64,000 bases of DNA from Saprospiraceae bacterium (GCA_016714085.1 JADJNW010000003.1:124001-188000), one strand, 5' to 3'; positions 39,059 through 48,688 are shown, counted from the first letter of the stretch. A program made the numbers and translations. The notes: generated by a model not told the origin, from the letters alone.

Positions 39059-40552
39059 TTATTGAATTATTATACGTTTGACGGCGTTTCCTTTATCGCT
39101 TGTAAAATTTAGTAAATAAATACCTTTTGCTATTTTATTCGGTGTAAATTTCAAAGTATTATCCCCGGCCAATATTTCATAATTGGCAGTCTGAATCAGT
39201 TTGCCTGACATATCCAATAAGCGAACCGATAATTTCGTCTTATCCGGCGTCGTTACTTGGATTGTCAAGGTTTGATCTTCGGGTAGCGGATTGGGAAATA
39301 CTTCAAATACCGATTTTGTATCCAGATCATTGGCAGCGGTAGTCGTGGCAGTTTTAAAAGTACCGAAATTGCTATATGATGCGCAAAAACTGTTGCGATT
39401 AAAGGCTTTCACGCGCCAGTAATAGGTTCTATCGGTCACCAAATCCGTGATAGTCGTGCTATTGGTTTTCACCGAATAACGATTCGTCAATTGACTGGCA
39501 AAAGTACTGACCCTACTCACCTCTACCAAATAATGCGTTGCATCGGCAACCGGTAGCCATTCCAAATACACATTATTAAAAAGTACGGATTCATTTTTGG
39601 AAGGTGAAATCAACTCCGTCTTCAAATCATCGATATTAGGAACCGGTTCTGCGCGATTGAGCATATAAGCTTTAGCCGTTTGCAAGTGCGTACGCATAGC
39701 TTGCTTTTGATCTTCTGAAAACCGGGTCACGCATTCATCATAAGAATACGACATTACATTCGTGCCGTCCGATTTAAAAGTGATGCCATTAGGATCTTTT
39801 TGAACAATATTGCTTTTTCCTTCTGTATCACAATCCCAGCGCACGCTCAGATAATCAGGCGGTGTATCGCAAAATCCATCTCCGGCGCCTTGGCAATTCG
39901 TACCATCTGTGCGCTCCACCAATCGACCTCCAGGCGTGAGACCACCATATACTCTATCAGGAGCGTTATTTTCAAAATTGAAATCATAGTTCTCCCAACC
40001 ATAAAAGGTATGCGGCAAAGACAAAGAGTGTCCCATCTCATGTGGCCAAGTATGGCTGCCTGTGCGCATTTCGCCTTTGATAAGTACCACATAATTACCA
40101 CCTGGCGGCGCGTAACCCAAAGCATTGGCTGCATTATTGACAATGTAACAATTGATCGTATTGGGAATATTGTATTCCGCATGTATTGACGAACCGGAAG
40201 AATTCTGGGTATGATTATAATATCGGGATCTGTTCACATATCGAATATCGCCTTGAATATAAAATTGAATATTAGCAGAGGCGTAGTCCTCATTCAAAGT
40301 ACAGAGTGCATTTAGCACACTATTCACAGCAACATGACCTTCACCATTGTCGTCTCCGAATATGTGGATGGTAAGCGGTACATACAAAAAATCATCATTC
40401 TTCTCCACAGCAATTTGGCCTGCAAAATATTGTTCCAGCCATTTTGACATTACTGGGTCTGCGCCGCAGCGCAATGGTTCTTGTGCTACCGAAGTCAAGC
40501 TTATCCCAGCGCATAGGCTGGAAAAAAGAAGCGTTTTAAAAAACCGTGTCAT
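39059..40552 (-). CDS. Secreted M43 (pappalysin-like) zinc metalloprotease with FnIII and T9SS sorting domain
   Basis: The 497-residue product has a signal peptide (MTRFFKTLLFSSLCAGISLT). The metzincin zinc motif is HEMGHSLSLPH at residues 171-181 (HExxHxxxxxH), with a Met-turn-like NVMSYSYDEC downstream, as in M43 proteases (cytophagalysin type). A fibronectin III-like domain follows (VYLEWLPVADATHYLVEVSR). The C-terminus VFEVFPNPLPEDQTLTIQ through KGIYLLNFTSDKGNAVKRI is a type IX secretion type-A sorting domain. It is probably surface-attached or released, digesting proteins. A diverged paralog lies immediately upstream on the same strand. Confidence 0.93.
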   Translation of the reverse strand: MTRFFKTLLFSSLCAGISLTSVAQEPLRCGADPVMSKWLEQYFAGQIAVEKNDDFLYVPLTIHIFGDDNGEGHVAVNSVLNALCTLNEDYASANIQFYIQGDIRYVNRSRYYNHTQNSSGSSIHAEYNIPNTINCYIVNNAANALGYAPPGGNYVVLIKGEMRTGSHTWPHEMGHSLSLPHTFYGWENYDFNFENNAPDRVYGGLTPGGRLVERTDGTNCQGAGDGFCDTPPDYLSVRWDCDTEGKSNIVQKDPNGITFKSDGTNVMSYSYDECVTRFSEDQKQAMRTHLQTAKAYMLNRAEPVPNIDDLKTELISPSKNESVLFNNVYLEWLPVADATHYLVEVSRVSTFASQLTNRYSVKTNSTTITDLVTDRTYYWRVKAFNRNSFCASYSNFGTFKTATTTAANDLDTKSVFEVFPNPLPEDQTLTIQVTTPDKTKLSVRLLDMSGKLIQTANYEILAGDNTLKFTPNKIAKGIYLLNFTSDKGNAVKRIIIQ

Positions 40553-40572
40553 TATTTTAAATGGAATTTTTT

Positions 40573-42096
40573 TTAATATACAATTATTTTTTCAACTAAT
40601 CTTCCTTTATTCGTTTGCAATCTCAGAAAATAAATACCAGCGTTGAGATGCTCAGGTGTAAGTTGGAGGGTATTCAAACCTGGAGTAAATCGTTGCTTAC
40701 CAATGTGTTGTACTATTTGTCCTGTTGTATTGTATAAAGTTAAATCGGCTTCAAATCCTTCTAAAGTGTTGAACGAAATTTTTGCGCTAGTGTTTCGTGG
40801 GATTGGATTTGGACTGATATTCCAGTCGCGTAGCTGACTAATATTTTGCGTTGCCGTAGCAAGATTCCCTGTTTTAAACAATTTCGATGCGGTCGTTGAA
40901 GCGCAAGCATAATACTCATTGAATGGTCTGATCCGCCAGTAATAAGTGCGATTGGGATCTAATACTTCAACAGTAAACGAAGTATCTGCTGTAAGAAAAC
41001 TTTGGGGCTGCAATGTAAAATTAGGCACTCGATCTATTTCAATCAAGTAACGATTTGCGCCTGCTACTGCCGACCATTCTAAGGGAACAGCATTGTAATA
41101 AGGTACTTGCGTGCCCGCGCTCGGAGACTTGAGTTCCACTGTACCTTCAATTTTAGTAAATAATGGCGCAAAACCGGTACGAATATAGGCTCTGGAATTA
41201 GTCATCAAATCTGTTTCGATCAAATATTTTTGTTCGGATGAAAAATGATAATCGTCCCGCGCACATTGGTCAAAATAAGACATAAAATTGGATTCATCCG
41301 GGTTCACCAGATTGCCCATCGGATCACGAGCACCGCCGGTATAATTACAATCAGTTGTCCAATAAAAGCCAAAATTATAATCAGGCGGCGTATCGCAAAT
41401 ATAATCGCCCGCATGGCGACAATTCAATCCATTTGCCATTTCTGTCGGAATATTCAAAGGAGAGGAAGCAGGGGCCGGATTGCCATGCTTATCTGCTTTC
41501 CAAGGGTCGGTATCCCAACCATTAAACGTATGCAGCAAACCAAAAAAATGACCTATTTCATGCGAAAGCGCAAATGAATTATTATTGACAAATGTCTTGT
41601 TCATCACCAGCCAATCTTTAGAAGTTTGATAAAGTCCTGGTGTGATCGCATTGGGATTAGGAGAATAAGGTGTTTTGACAATCCAAATATTAATTGCAGA
41701 AGTATCTCTGTCCGATTCCATCAGATACCCATAATGATAATGATCTTCATTTATTCGATTGTCTCTCACATAGTTACAATTGTCTTTCATATAAAATTGA
41801 ATCCGCATTTCAGCGAAATCTTCATTCAAAGCGCATAATTGATCCAATATATAGCGGAAATGAATCATTCCTGAGCCGTCATCCTGTGAAACTATGTGAA
41901 ATTTGATAGGAATATACTGCATTGATCTGGGCTGGAGGGGGTTTTGGCTTAGGTCAGCTTTATTTTGTAATAGTCTCAAAGTGATTTGTTCTAAATCCTC
42001 TTTAAGCGTTCCGCACACCAACTCATGGGATTGAGCTTGCAGAAACATCACAAATGCTATAAACAACAATACAATGCTTGTTCGTTTAAACAACAT
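40573..42096 (-). CDS. Secreted M43 zinc metalloprotease paralog with T9SS sorting domain
   Basis: The 507-residue product has the same order as its neighbour: signal peptide (MLFKRTSIVLLFIAFVMFLQ), M43 domain with HEIGHFFGLLH (residues 179-189) and Met-turn region NFMSYFDQCARDD, FnIII-like domain (VPLEWSAVAGANRYLIEIDR), then a T9SS tail starting WNISPNPIPRNTSAKI and ending IYFLRLQTNKGRLVEKIIVY. Only 20 bases separate the two genes, so they form an operon that arose by tandem duplication. Sequence divergence between the catalytic domains suggests different substrates. Confidence 0.93.
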   Translation of the reverse strand: MLFKRTSIVLLFIAFVMFLQAQSHELVCGTLKEDLEQITLRLLQNKADLSQNPLQPRSMQYIPIKFHIVSQDDGSGMIHFRYILDQLCALNEDFAEMRIQFYMKDNCNYVRDNRINEDHYHYGYLMESDRDTSAINIWIVKTPYSPNPNAITPGLYQTSKDWLVMNKTFVNNNSFALSHEIGHFFGLLHTFNGWDTDPWKADKHGNPAPASSPLNIPTEMANGLNCRHAGDYICDTPPDYNFGFYWTTDCNYTGGARDPMGNLVNPDESNFMSYFDQCARDDYHFSSEQKYLIETDLMTNSRAYIRTGFAPLFTKIEGTVELKSPSAGTQVPYYNAVPLEWSAVAGANRYLIEIDRVPNFTLQPQSFLTADTSFTVEVLDPNRTYYWRIRPFNEYYACASTTASKLFKTGNLATATQNISQLRDWNISPNPIPRNTSAKISFNTLEGFEADLTLYNTTGQIVQHIGKQRFTPGLNTLQLTPEHLNAGIYFLRLQTNKGRLVEKIIVY

Positions 42097-42318
42097 TTTA
42101 AGTCTTTTACCTCTCTCCGCCCAAGACGATGCGAATTTATCAAAAATCTTTCGCTAAAACTTCAAAAACATGGGCAAATCTTTCGTCTTACAATTAACAA
42201 AGCTGCTAAAAAATCTATATAATTGCACCATTTTAATGCGAAAAGTTCTAACAATAAACTTTCGCTGGTACAAAACAAGGTTAAATATATTTAAAATATT
42301 GTAATAAAACCAAAATTC

Positions 42319-43251
42319 ATGAGCAAAGTAACCGTCATAGGCGCCGGAAACGTAGGCGCGACTTGCGCAAATGTATTGGCACATAAAGACATCGTAAAAG
42401 AAGTAATTCTGTTGGACATTCAAGGCGACCTCGCCAGAGGTAAAGCTTTGGACAGTTGGCAACAGGCTCCGATTGATAATTATAGCACCTATCTGGTAGG
42501 CACGGATGATTATAAAGATACCGCAGGTTCTGATATTGTTGTCATTACTGCCGGTATTCCGCGTAAGCCGGGCATGAGCCGCGACGATTTAATTGCTACG
42601 AATGCCAAAATCGTTAGTTCTGTTACGGATTCGATTATGAAACATTCCGCGAACCCCATCATCATTGTTGTTTCCAATCCTTTGGATGTAATGACTTATG
42701 CGGCGCACAAATCCTCTGGCTTGGATGCTTCGAAAGTTTTTGGTATGGCGGGTATTTTGGATACTGCGCGTTACCGTGCTTTCTTGGCGACTGAATTGCA
42801 GGTTTCTCCAAAAGATATTCAAGCTGTGCTGATGGGTGGTCATGGTGATACGATGGTGCCGCTTCCGAGATATACGACTGTTGCCGGGATTCCTGTGACC
42901 GAACTAATTGCTGCTGATACGTTGGATGCTATTGTAGAACGTACCAAAGTTGGCGGTGGCGAGTTAGTAAAATTGATGGGCACTTCTGCGTGGTATGCGC
43001 CAGGGGCTGCTGCTGCTCAAATGGTGGAAGCGATTGTAAAAGATGAAAATCGGATTTTCCCTTGCTGTATCAAGCTGGAAGGTCAATATGGCATTGACGG
43101 CGTGTATGTAGGCGCGCCTGTGAAATTGGGTAAAAACGGTATCAATCAAGTAATCGAATTAAAGCTTAATGCTGACGAGATGAAGCTACTTCAGGAATCT
43201 TCTGAGGCGGTGAAATCGGTGATGGATGTATATGACAATCTTATGAAGTGA
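42319..43251 (+). CDS. mdh: Malate dehydrogenase (LDH-like type)
   Basis: The 310-residue product oxidises malate to oxaloacetate with NAD+ in the TCA cycle. The NAD-binding GxGxxG is in VTVIGAGNVGATCANVL; Asp in ILLDIQGDL indicates NAD preference. The catalytic loop has ITAGIPRKPGMSRDDL, and the active-site His lies in VLMGGHGDTMVPLPRY; Arg in SPEC terms is GILDTARYRAFLA. The Arg in IPRKPGMSR (rather than Gln) marks malate over lactate specificity. It is monocistronic and divergent from the M43 protease pair. Confidence 0.96.
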   Translation: MSKVTVIGAGNVGATCANVLAHKDIVKEVILLDIQGDLARGKALDSWQQAPIDNYSTYLVGTDDYKDTAGSDIVVITAGIPRKPGMSRDDLIATNAKIVSSVTDSIMKHSANPIIIVVSNPLDVMTYAAHKSSGLDASKVFGMAGILDTARYRAFLATELQVSPKDIQAVLMGGHGDTMVPLPRYTTVAGIPVTELIAADTLDAIVERTKVGGGELVKLMGTSAWYAPGAAAAQMVEAIVKDENRIFPCCIKLEGQYGIDGVYVGAPVKLGKNGINQVIELKLNADEMKLLQESSEAVKSVMDVYDNLMK

Positions 43252-43259
43252 TACAATAA

Positions 43260-43294
43260 TGTGGTGATGTGGCGATCTTCACCATATCACCACA
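43260..43294. terminator. Hairpin between convergent mdh and AAA_26 genes
   Basis: TGTGGTGATGTGG (43260-43272) pairs with CCATATCACCACA (43282-43294) with one G-U pair and a 9-base loop. It lies 8 bases after the mdh stop. There is no strong T-run, so it may only stabilise the transcript ends. Confidence 0.55.
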
Positions 43295-43314
43295 TCATCA
43301 AATCACTATATTTC

Positions 43315-44427
43315 CTACCAAACCAATTGTCCTACCAGTCTTTCCATGTCCACATGCTCGCGGATGAGCTCTACGGCGCGTTTAATTTTCCAAGGTGTTT
43401 TGGTATTAATTTTTACTTCGATGCGACTTACTTTCACAATTGAACCGTAGGTATCAAAAGGCGTCGTAATCACTGGAATTTCATTTTCTACAAAATAAGG
43501 CTTGCTGAAATCGGCGCGTTCGTACCAACGCTCATGTCTGCCATCACCTGTTACTATGACCCCTGAAAGTGGAGACTCCCTTAGACCTTTCATTTTGCAA
43601 ATATCCTCAATTTTAGAAATAGCCTCATCTATACGACCATAACTAACAACCAATAATACATTATTAAAAGAACTAAATTCATCTATATCCAACAGAGAGC
43701 CAGCGATAATATCCTCGACCCGATTGCCCAAGCGATCTTCATTTAGTACAACTTTGCCATCCACCGCTTGATTCACGGTTTCCATAATCGGAAAAGACAA
43801 TGACTTGTCATAAGGCAAGACCCCAAGCAAAGGAATGTCCATCCGATCAAATTTCTGACGCAAATAATATTCTATTTCATCTTTTTTTTCTTCAAAAACT
43901 TTATTCACAATCACTCCCAAAATCGGTACTTTTTCTTCCCGAAACAAGGCCAAACTCATATGCAAGCGATCAATCGTATTGCCAATGCCGCCTTCTACAA
44001 TCATCACTACGCCGCAATCGAGCATTCTAGCCACCTGCGCGTTTGATAAATCTACCACCGTACCTACTCCCGGATGTCCTGTGCCTTCATATACAACCAG
44101 GTCGTAATCTGTTTCTAACTGATTTGCAGCATTTAAAATTTTATCTCGAAAATCAAATTGGGTTTCATCATCAATATATCGGCGCGTAATGCCAGGGCCC
44201 AACACCACCGGGCTATGCAAATCAGGATTCATACTGAAATGCAAAAAATCGGAGAATAGCACCGCGTCTTTATCGGCGCTCGCGCCATCAATATTCACAG
44301 ACTGTTGCCCTACCGGCTTGCAATAACCAGTTTTAATGCCTTTTTCCGCCAGATTCACCACTAAACCCAGCGTAGAAGTCGTCTTTCCAACGTGCTGCCC
44401 AGTCGCCGCTACATAAATATTCTTCAT
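43315..44427 (-). CDS. Phosphotransacetylase N-terminal-like P-loop protein (AAA_26 + DRTGG)
   Basis: The 370-residue product begins NIYVAATGQHVGKTTSTLGL, a dethiobiotin-synthetase-like P-loop (AAA_26), with GYCKPVGQQSVNIDG and YDLVVYEGTGHPGVGTVVDL. The second half (VEDIIAGSLLDIDEFSSFNN, then SGVIVTGDGRHERWYERADF) resembles the DRTGG domain found in the N-terminal regulatory part of long Pta proteins. No acetyltransferase domain follows, so this is the free-standing version, of unknown role in central metabolism control. It is convergent with mdh. Confidence 0.82.
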   Translation of the reverse strand: MKNIYVAATGQHVGKTTSTLGLVVNLAEKGIKTGYCKPVGQQSVNIDGASADKDAVLFSDFLHFSMNPDLHSPVVLGPGITRRYIDDETQFDFRDKILNAANQLETDYDLVVYEGTGHPGVGTVVDLSNAQVARMLDCGVVMIVEGGIGNTIDRLHMSLALFREEKVPILGVIVNKVFEEKKDEIEYYLRQKFDRMDIPLLGVLPYDKSLSFPIMETVNQAVDGKVVLNEDRLGNRVEDIIAGSLLDIDEFSSFNNVLLVVSYGRIDEAISKIEDICKMKGLRESPLSGVIVTGDGRHERWYERADFSKPYFVENEIPVITTPFDTYGSIVKVSRIEVKINTKTPWKIKRAVELIREHVDMERLVGQLVW

Positions 44428-44566
44428 TCTAACTGGTTTAGTCTAATTGCATTCTGCAATATGACTATGTTTTGACACCACATCAAAATATCAATATATC
44501 ATTTTTAATTCCTAATCCAAGTTAGCAAATGATTTGGATCATGCCTCATTTTTAATAAAATTTGGC

Positions 44567-46225
44567 TTATGTTTTTTGGCAAAATTTTTCGAACTCATTG
44601 ACATTGAGGCAATTCAAGCAAGTTTCCGCAGTCAATCCACCTTTCCGTGCAGAAAGTACTCCAAAATGAATATCATGCACACCTTCCCGGCTATGCGCAT
44701 CAGGATTGACGGCAATTTTCACGCCTTTTTCAAGTGCATAAGGTATCCAAGTCCAATCAAGATCAAGCCGATAAGGATTCGCATTCAACTCAATTGCAAC
44801 GCTATTGGCAGCGCAAGCATCGATAACTCTTTGATGATCAACTGGATAGCCCTCGCGCGAAAGCAGCAATCGCCCTGTCGGATGCCCCAGAATAGTCGTG
44901 TATGGATTTTCAATCGCTGTGATCAAGCGCTGCGTAGCTTTCGCCTCGTCCATACGCAGATTGCTATGCACCGAAGCGATAATAAAATCGAATTGTTTCA
45001 GAATATCTTCCCCATAATCCAGCGAACCATCATTCAAAATATCACTTTCAATGCCTTTGAAAATGCGGAAAGGCGCGAGTTCTTTGTTCAATTCATCAAT
45101 CTCCGCCCATTCTTGCAAAACGCGTTCTACTTGCAAACCATTCGCATAAAAAGCGGATTTGGAGTGATCGGTAATACCCAAATATTCATAGCCTTGACTT
45201 TTTACATATTCCGCCATTTCCCGCAAGGAGTGAAGCCCATCGCTATAAGTCGAGTGCGCATGAAGAACGCCGCGAACATCCTGTTCTTCAAGCAGTTGAG
45301 GCAATTTCCCGGCTATTGCTTTTTCGATGATGTCTTCGCTTTCGCGCAATTCAGATTCAATATAAGGCAGATTTGCTTTTGCAAAAACGTCTTGTTCTTG
45401 TGCCAGCCCTTTAAAATCAAGCCCTGGAAAACGTTGGATAAAACTTTCCAAAAAAGATGGCGAGGCGGTATAGCGAAATAATTTCGAGCCAAATTCTGCT
45501 GGTTTGCAAGTATAAATCACAACCGGATAGCCCTCCGCTGTGTCGGCGTAGATTGCAATATCGCTTTGCTTTTTCTTTGTAAGAAGCTGATTTTGAAAGA
45601 GTTGCTCCAGATTACTTTCCGTTCCAATCAAAATTTCGATGGCATCCACAATATTACAATGGCGACGCATCGCTCCCGTTAGACTTATGATGGCATCAGG
45701 TAGTTGTTCTTGAATTTGTTGTAGCAATTTTTCCGATTCGGTTTCAAGCGCAGCATAGTGAAATTTATCTTTAGACCTTTGATAATATTCTAATTTCTGC
45801 CGCAGGTCATCCTGTGTCTTTTTGCCAAAACCTTTCAGTTCGATCAAGCGATTCTCATTCACTGCGTAGAGCAATTCGCCAACACTTTCCACACCCAAAT
45901 CCTTCCAAACGGTGAGGACTTTTTTAGGGCCAAACCCAGCAATATTAAGCATCTCCTGCACCCCTGGCGGGGTCATGGCCTTATATTTTTCTAAGGTCTC
46001 CATTTTACCATGCTCCAACAATTCCCGAATTTTGCCGGCAATCGCCTTTCCCACGCCTTTAATATTGGCAATTTCTTCATCGCTCATCTCTGCCAACGGC
46101 TGATCGAGCTTTCGTAAAGTAATATAAGCGCTTTGGTAGGACTTGATTTTAAAGGGATTTTCCCCATGCAATTCCATGATCTCTCCCAGAAATTGAAAAG
46201 CTTTGGCAATTTCTTTATTTGTCAT
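44567..46225 (-). CDS. polX: PolX-type protein: HhH region, degenerate polymerase core, intact PHP domain
   Basis: The 552-residue product has the DNA-polymerase-X order: N-terminal HhH helices (FKIKSYQSAYITLRKLDQPL, IKGVGKAIAGKIRELLEHG), a palm region, and a C-terminal PHP exonuclease/phosphatase domain. In the palm, GAMRR (184-188) is followed by VDAIEIL: Ala195 and Glu197 stand where the two catalytic Asp of DxD should be, so nucleotidyl transfer is doubtful. The PHP metal ligands are present (LHAHSTYSDG at 321-330, ITDHSKSA, ASVHSN, LGHPTGR, NPDAHS). It probably works as a 3'-5' exonuclease or AP-site repair nuclease. Confidence 0.9.
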   Translation of the reverse strand: MTNKEIAKAFQFLGEIMELHGENPFKIKSYQSAYITLRKLDQPLAEMSDEEIANIKGVGKAIAGKIRELLEHGKMETLEKYKAMTPPGVQEMLNIAGFGPKKVLTVWKDLGVESVGELLYAVNENRLIELKGFGKKTQDDLRQKLEYYQRSKDKFHYAALETESEKLLQQIQEQLPDAIISLTGAMRRHCNIVDAIEILIGTESNLEQLFQNQLLTKKKQSDIAIYADTAEGYPVVIYTCKPAEFGSKLFRYTASPSFLESFIQRFPGLDFKGLAQEQDVFAKANLPYIESELRESEDIIEKAIAGKLPQLLEEQDVRGVLHAHSTYSDGLHSLREMAEYVKSQGYEYLGITDHSKSAFYANGLQVERVLQEWAEIDELNKELAPFRIFKGIESDILNDGSLDYGEDILKQFDFIIASVHSNLRMDEAKATQRLITAIENPYTTILGHPTGRLLLSREGYPVDHQRVIDACAANSVAIELNANPYRLDLDWTWIPYALEKGVKIAVNPDAHSREGVHDIHFGVLSARKGGLTAETCLNCLNVNEFEKFCQKT

Positions 46226-46242
46226 TTGGGAATCGTTAATTC

Positions 46243-46868
46243 CTATTTAAACCACTGTACAATCGTTCTCGTTGTTGCTTCTGCAAATAAATCCACGACT
46301 TCATCATCCAATAGCAGCTTCGCGTCTTCAAAATTATCAAAAAACAAATGCTCAATGAGAATAGCTGGCATCACGGTATTGCGCAATACATAAAAATTCG
46401 CTTCCTTATCGACATCGCCGTCGGCTGTATCAGGACGCATGGAAATTTTACTACTCAAAAGATCTTTTACATTATTCCAATGTAATTCGGCAATAGAGTC
46501 AGAATCGGTCTTGCCGGGAGAAGTATAAACCTCGTAACCCCTCGCATTACCATTGAAAGCATTGGCGTGAAAAGAAATGTAAATCCCTGGTTTAAAATTT
46601 CGATGATACCAATTGGCCATATCCACCCGATGCGCCAGCGGCGTGTCCAGATATTCGTGAGCAACCATAATATAAGGAATATTCAATCTTTGCAATTTCA
46701 TAGCAACCCGATTGGTCACCACCCGATTAAAAACGCCTTCAAAAAACCAGCGCCATTGTGAAAAGTACCCTGAGCATGCTGAAATTGCTTGGATGGAGCG
46801 GTCACATAATTCCCATTTTTATCCAATCCGCCGTGTCCAGGATCCAAAAAAACGCACATATCTTTCAT
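46243..46868 (-). CDS. N-acetylmuramoyl-L-alanine amidase (Amidase_3), frameshifted
   Basis: The start is ATG 46868 (MKDMCVFLDPGHGGLDKNG), which places the first zinc His early, as in the family. The frame breaks at plus-strand A6 46741-46746. One more A restores NGAGFFEGVFNRVVTNRVAM. The second His is in ISFHANAFNG and the catalytic Glu in ILIEHLFFDN. The product is about 208 residues, one catalytic domain and no signal peptide or cell-wall-binding repeats, so it is either cytoplasmic or missing a leader. It cuts the amide between muramic acid and L-Ala in peptidoglycan. It lies 17 bases upstream of polX on the same strand. Confidence 0.87.
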
Positions 46869-47112
46869 CTGTTGAATTTTGGTATTCAAAATAACTTCAA
46901 ATTTAACGCAAATAAGCAATTTTTGTAGGAACTTGAAAATGGTAAGCATTGAAAAGTGCAAAAAACAGGGAGGGCTTTGCTTTAAGCTCCACCCTCCGCT
47001 TTAACAGACGCCATGTGTCAATGCTAATCAAGTAATCGACTTTCTTTTTGACAGCGTTCCGACAGGGAGGTTTAAATTCGGATATTTTTGATTCCAAAAC
47101 AGCACTATTGTC

Positions 47113-47120
47113 TACCTTTG
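47113..47120 (+). promoter_or_regulatory. -7 promoter box (TACCTTTG) for the FKBP lipoprotein gene
   Basis: An exact TAnnTTTG match lies 28 bases before the ATG at 47148. A TTTTTG that could be the -33 element ends at 47090, 22 bases upstream, slightly wider than the usual 19-21. Confidence 0.6.
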
Positions 47121-47147
47121 CGTTTCGCAAAAAAGAAAAGATCGAAC

Positions 47148-47606
47148 ATGAAAAGACTGATATGCTTAGCACTTTTGGGAATCGCGCTTATTGCTTGCAA
47201 TAAAGAAAGCAATGAACCCGACCAAGACCCCATTGATCAGCAAAAAATCGAACAATACCTGAGAGATAATAATATCACTGCCACAGCCCATCCTTCGGGT
47301 TTGTACTACATCATCACCGAGCCGGGCGTTGGCGGGCATCCGTCTGCCGGTTCCAATGTGATTGTGCGATATAAAGGCTACCTACTGGATGGCACTGTTT
47401 TTGACCAAACGCCTGGCAATCAGGCGCGTCCGTTCCAATTAGCTTCCTTGATTCAAGGTTGGCAAATCGGCATTCCGCTACTCAAAAAAAACGGAAAAGG
47501 TACATTTTTCATACCTTCCAGCCTGGGCTATGGCCCGAGTGGTAGTAGCAGCGTTCCAGCCAATTCCGTTCTGATTTTTGAAATTGAGTTGGTAGATTAT
47601 TTATGA
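47148..47606 (+). CDS. FKBP-type peptidyl-prolyl isomerase, lipoprotein
   Basis: ATG 47148 gives a product of 152 residues with lipobox GIALIAC (Cys17). The FKBP domain follows: VIVRYKGYLLDGTVFDQTPG, LIQGWQIGIPLLKKNGKGTF and IPSSLGYGPSGSSSVPANSV, including the Tyr, Phe/Asp and Trp of the active site. It helps fold exported proteins in the periplasm. Its stop overlaps the start of the next gene by four bases (ATGA), so the two are translationally coupled. Confidence 0.94.
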   Translation: MKRLICLALLGIALIACNKESNEPDQDPIDQQKIEQYLRDNNITATAHPSGLYYIITEPGVGGHPSAGSNVIVRYKGYLLDGTVFDQTPGNQARPFQLASLIQGWQIGIPLLKKNGKGTFFIPSSLGYGPSGSSSVPANSVLIFEIELVDYL

Positions 47607-48256
47607 TAAAAAACCTGGGTTTTGGTCTGATTTTCAATCTATTGTGCAGCTTAATAACTGCGCAAAACAGTATTTCTATTGCTGATTATATCATCAATCA
47701 AAGCGGGGATTCTCTTGTTTTTGAAAACATCGCCCGACCCGAGCTTCCCTTGCATTATTTGCAATTTCAAGCTGATAGCAGTTCTCAACAATTCTGGCGC
47801 ATTGAAAGTGACGGGCAAAGACGTTGGGAAAGTAAGGATCAGGAAGGTTGGAAACTTTATGCTTTGAGTCTGACAGCGCAAACATATATGCTTGAAAATC
47901 CGCTTCTTTTATATCCGGTTATTTTTGAAAAATATAAAATTTATAATAGCAAAACCCCTTACACGACTGACGAAACGACAGGCGTCCTTACTTTGGAAGT
48001 GAACGCTCAAGGATTTGAAACAGCTCAAGCGCCCTTGCGTAACTTTACCGATTGTCTGAAAATAGAAATCCGAATGTCATTTACAGAAAAAAATAATCCT
48101 GTCCTTGTTATTGAAATCATTGAATGGTACGCCAAAAACATCGGTTTGGTAAAAATGATTAAGAATACTTATTACAAGAATTCCAGAACAACCATAGCCG
48201 GGCTGTTGCAAAAAGCGCAATTGAGCGGCAAGCCTTTGGAGGGCAGGAAACAGTAG
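47603..48256 (+). CDS. Exported protein of unknown function
   Basis: The 217-residue product starts with a signal peptide (MIKNLGFGLIFNLLCSLITA, then QNSISIADY). The rest has alternating strands typical of a lipocalin- or SnoaL-like outer surface (LHYLQFQADSSSQQFWRIE, RRWESKDQEGWKLYALSL), and an end pattern YAKNIGLVKMIKNTYYKN common in DUF-type proteins with a WYApgvG-like motif. I do not recognise the family with certainty. The start overlaps the FKBP stop (ATGA), so it may be a client or partner of that foldase. Confidence 0.75.
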   Translation: MIKNLGFGLIFNLLCSLITAQNSISIADYIINQSGDSLVFENIARPELPLHYLQFQADSSSQQFWRIESDGQRRWESKDQEGWKLYALSLTAQTYMLENPLLLYPVIFEKYKIYNSKTPYTTDETTGVLTLEVNAQGFETAQAPLRNFTDCLKIEIRMSFTEKNNPVLVIEIIEWYAKNIGLVKMIKNTYYKNSRTTIAGLLQKAQLSGKPLEGRKQ

Positions 48257-48259
48257 GTT

Positions 48260-48339
48260 TTTGTTATTGGTTATCGGGTACTCGTTCTCTGTAATCGGGG
48301 AGGTTGAGCAATCCCAGATAACAGATAACGAGTAACAAA
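48260..48339. repeat. Imperfect inverted repeat between convergent genes
   Basis: TTTGTTATTGGTTATC near 48260 is partly complementary to GATAACGAGTAACAAA ending at 48339, with internal GTTATC/GATAAC words. It separates the exported protein gene from DUF3467 and may terminate both. Confidence 0.45.
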
Positions 48340-48340
48340 G

Positions 48341-48658
48341 TTAAGCCTGCGCCTTGGGCGTATTAAAACTCATCGGCGGAAATGGCGGCTGCTCTGGCTC
48401 ATCGATTAATCCGAACTGCGATTCGTATTTTTTGACATTATCATTCAAAGCATTCAACAAACGCTTGGCGTGCTGTGGCGTCAGAATAATCCGAGCCTTT
48501 ACCTTTGCTTTGGGTACGTTGGGCATGATGCGAATGAAATCCAATACAAACTCCGATGGAGAATGCGAGATAATCGCCAGGTTGGAATACACGCCTTCGG
48601 CCACTTCTTCCGATAATTCTATATTGAGTTGATTCTGTCCTTTTTTGCTGTCTTCCAT
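48341..48658 (-). CDS. DUF3467 protein
   Basis: The 105-residue product has LNIELSEEVAEGVYSNLAII, SPSEFVLDFIRIMPNVPKAK and IILTPQHAKRLLNALNDNV, the conserved core of DUF3467. Function is unknown; the family is small, cytosolic and common in Bacteroidota. It lies 30 bases after topA on the same strand, so it is probably cotranscribed. Confidence 0.9.
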   Translation of the reverse strand: MEDSKKGQNQLNIELSEEVAEGVYSNLAIISHSPSEFVLDFIRIMPNVPKAKVKARIILTPQHAKRLLNALNDNVKKYESQFGLIDEPEQPPFPPMSFNTPKAQA

Positions 48659-48688
48659 GATTTTGGAAATTGGAAATTATGAAATTTG

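Noticed and set aside
46962..47087. GGGAGGG...CCACCCTCC hairpin upstream of the FKBP gene
   Set aside because: The stem is short and interrupted, with no T-run; too weak to call a terminator or riboswitch.
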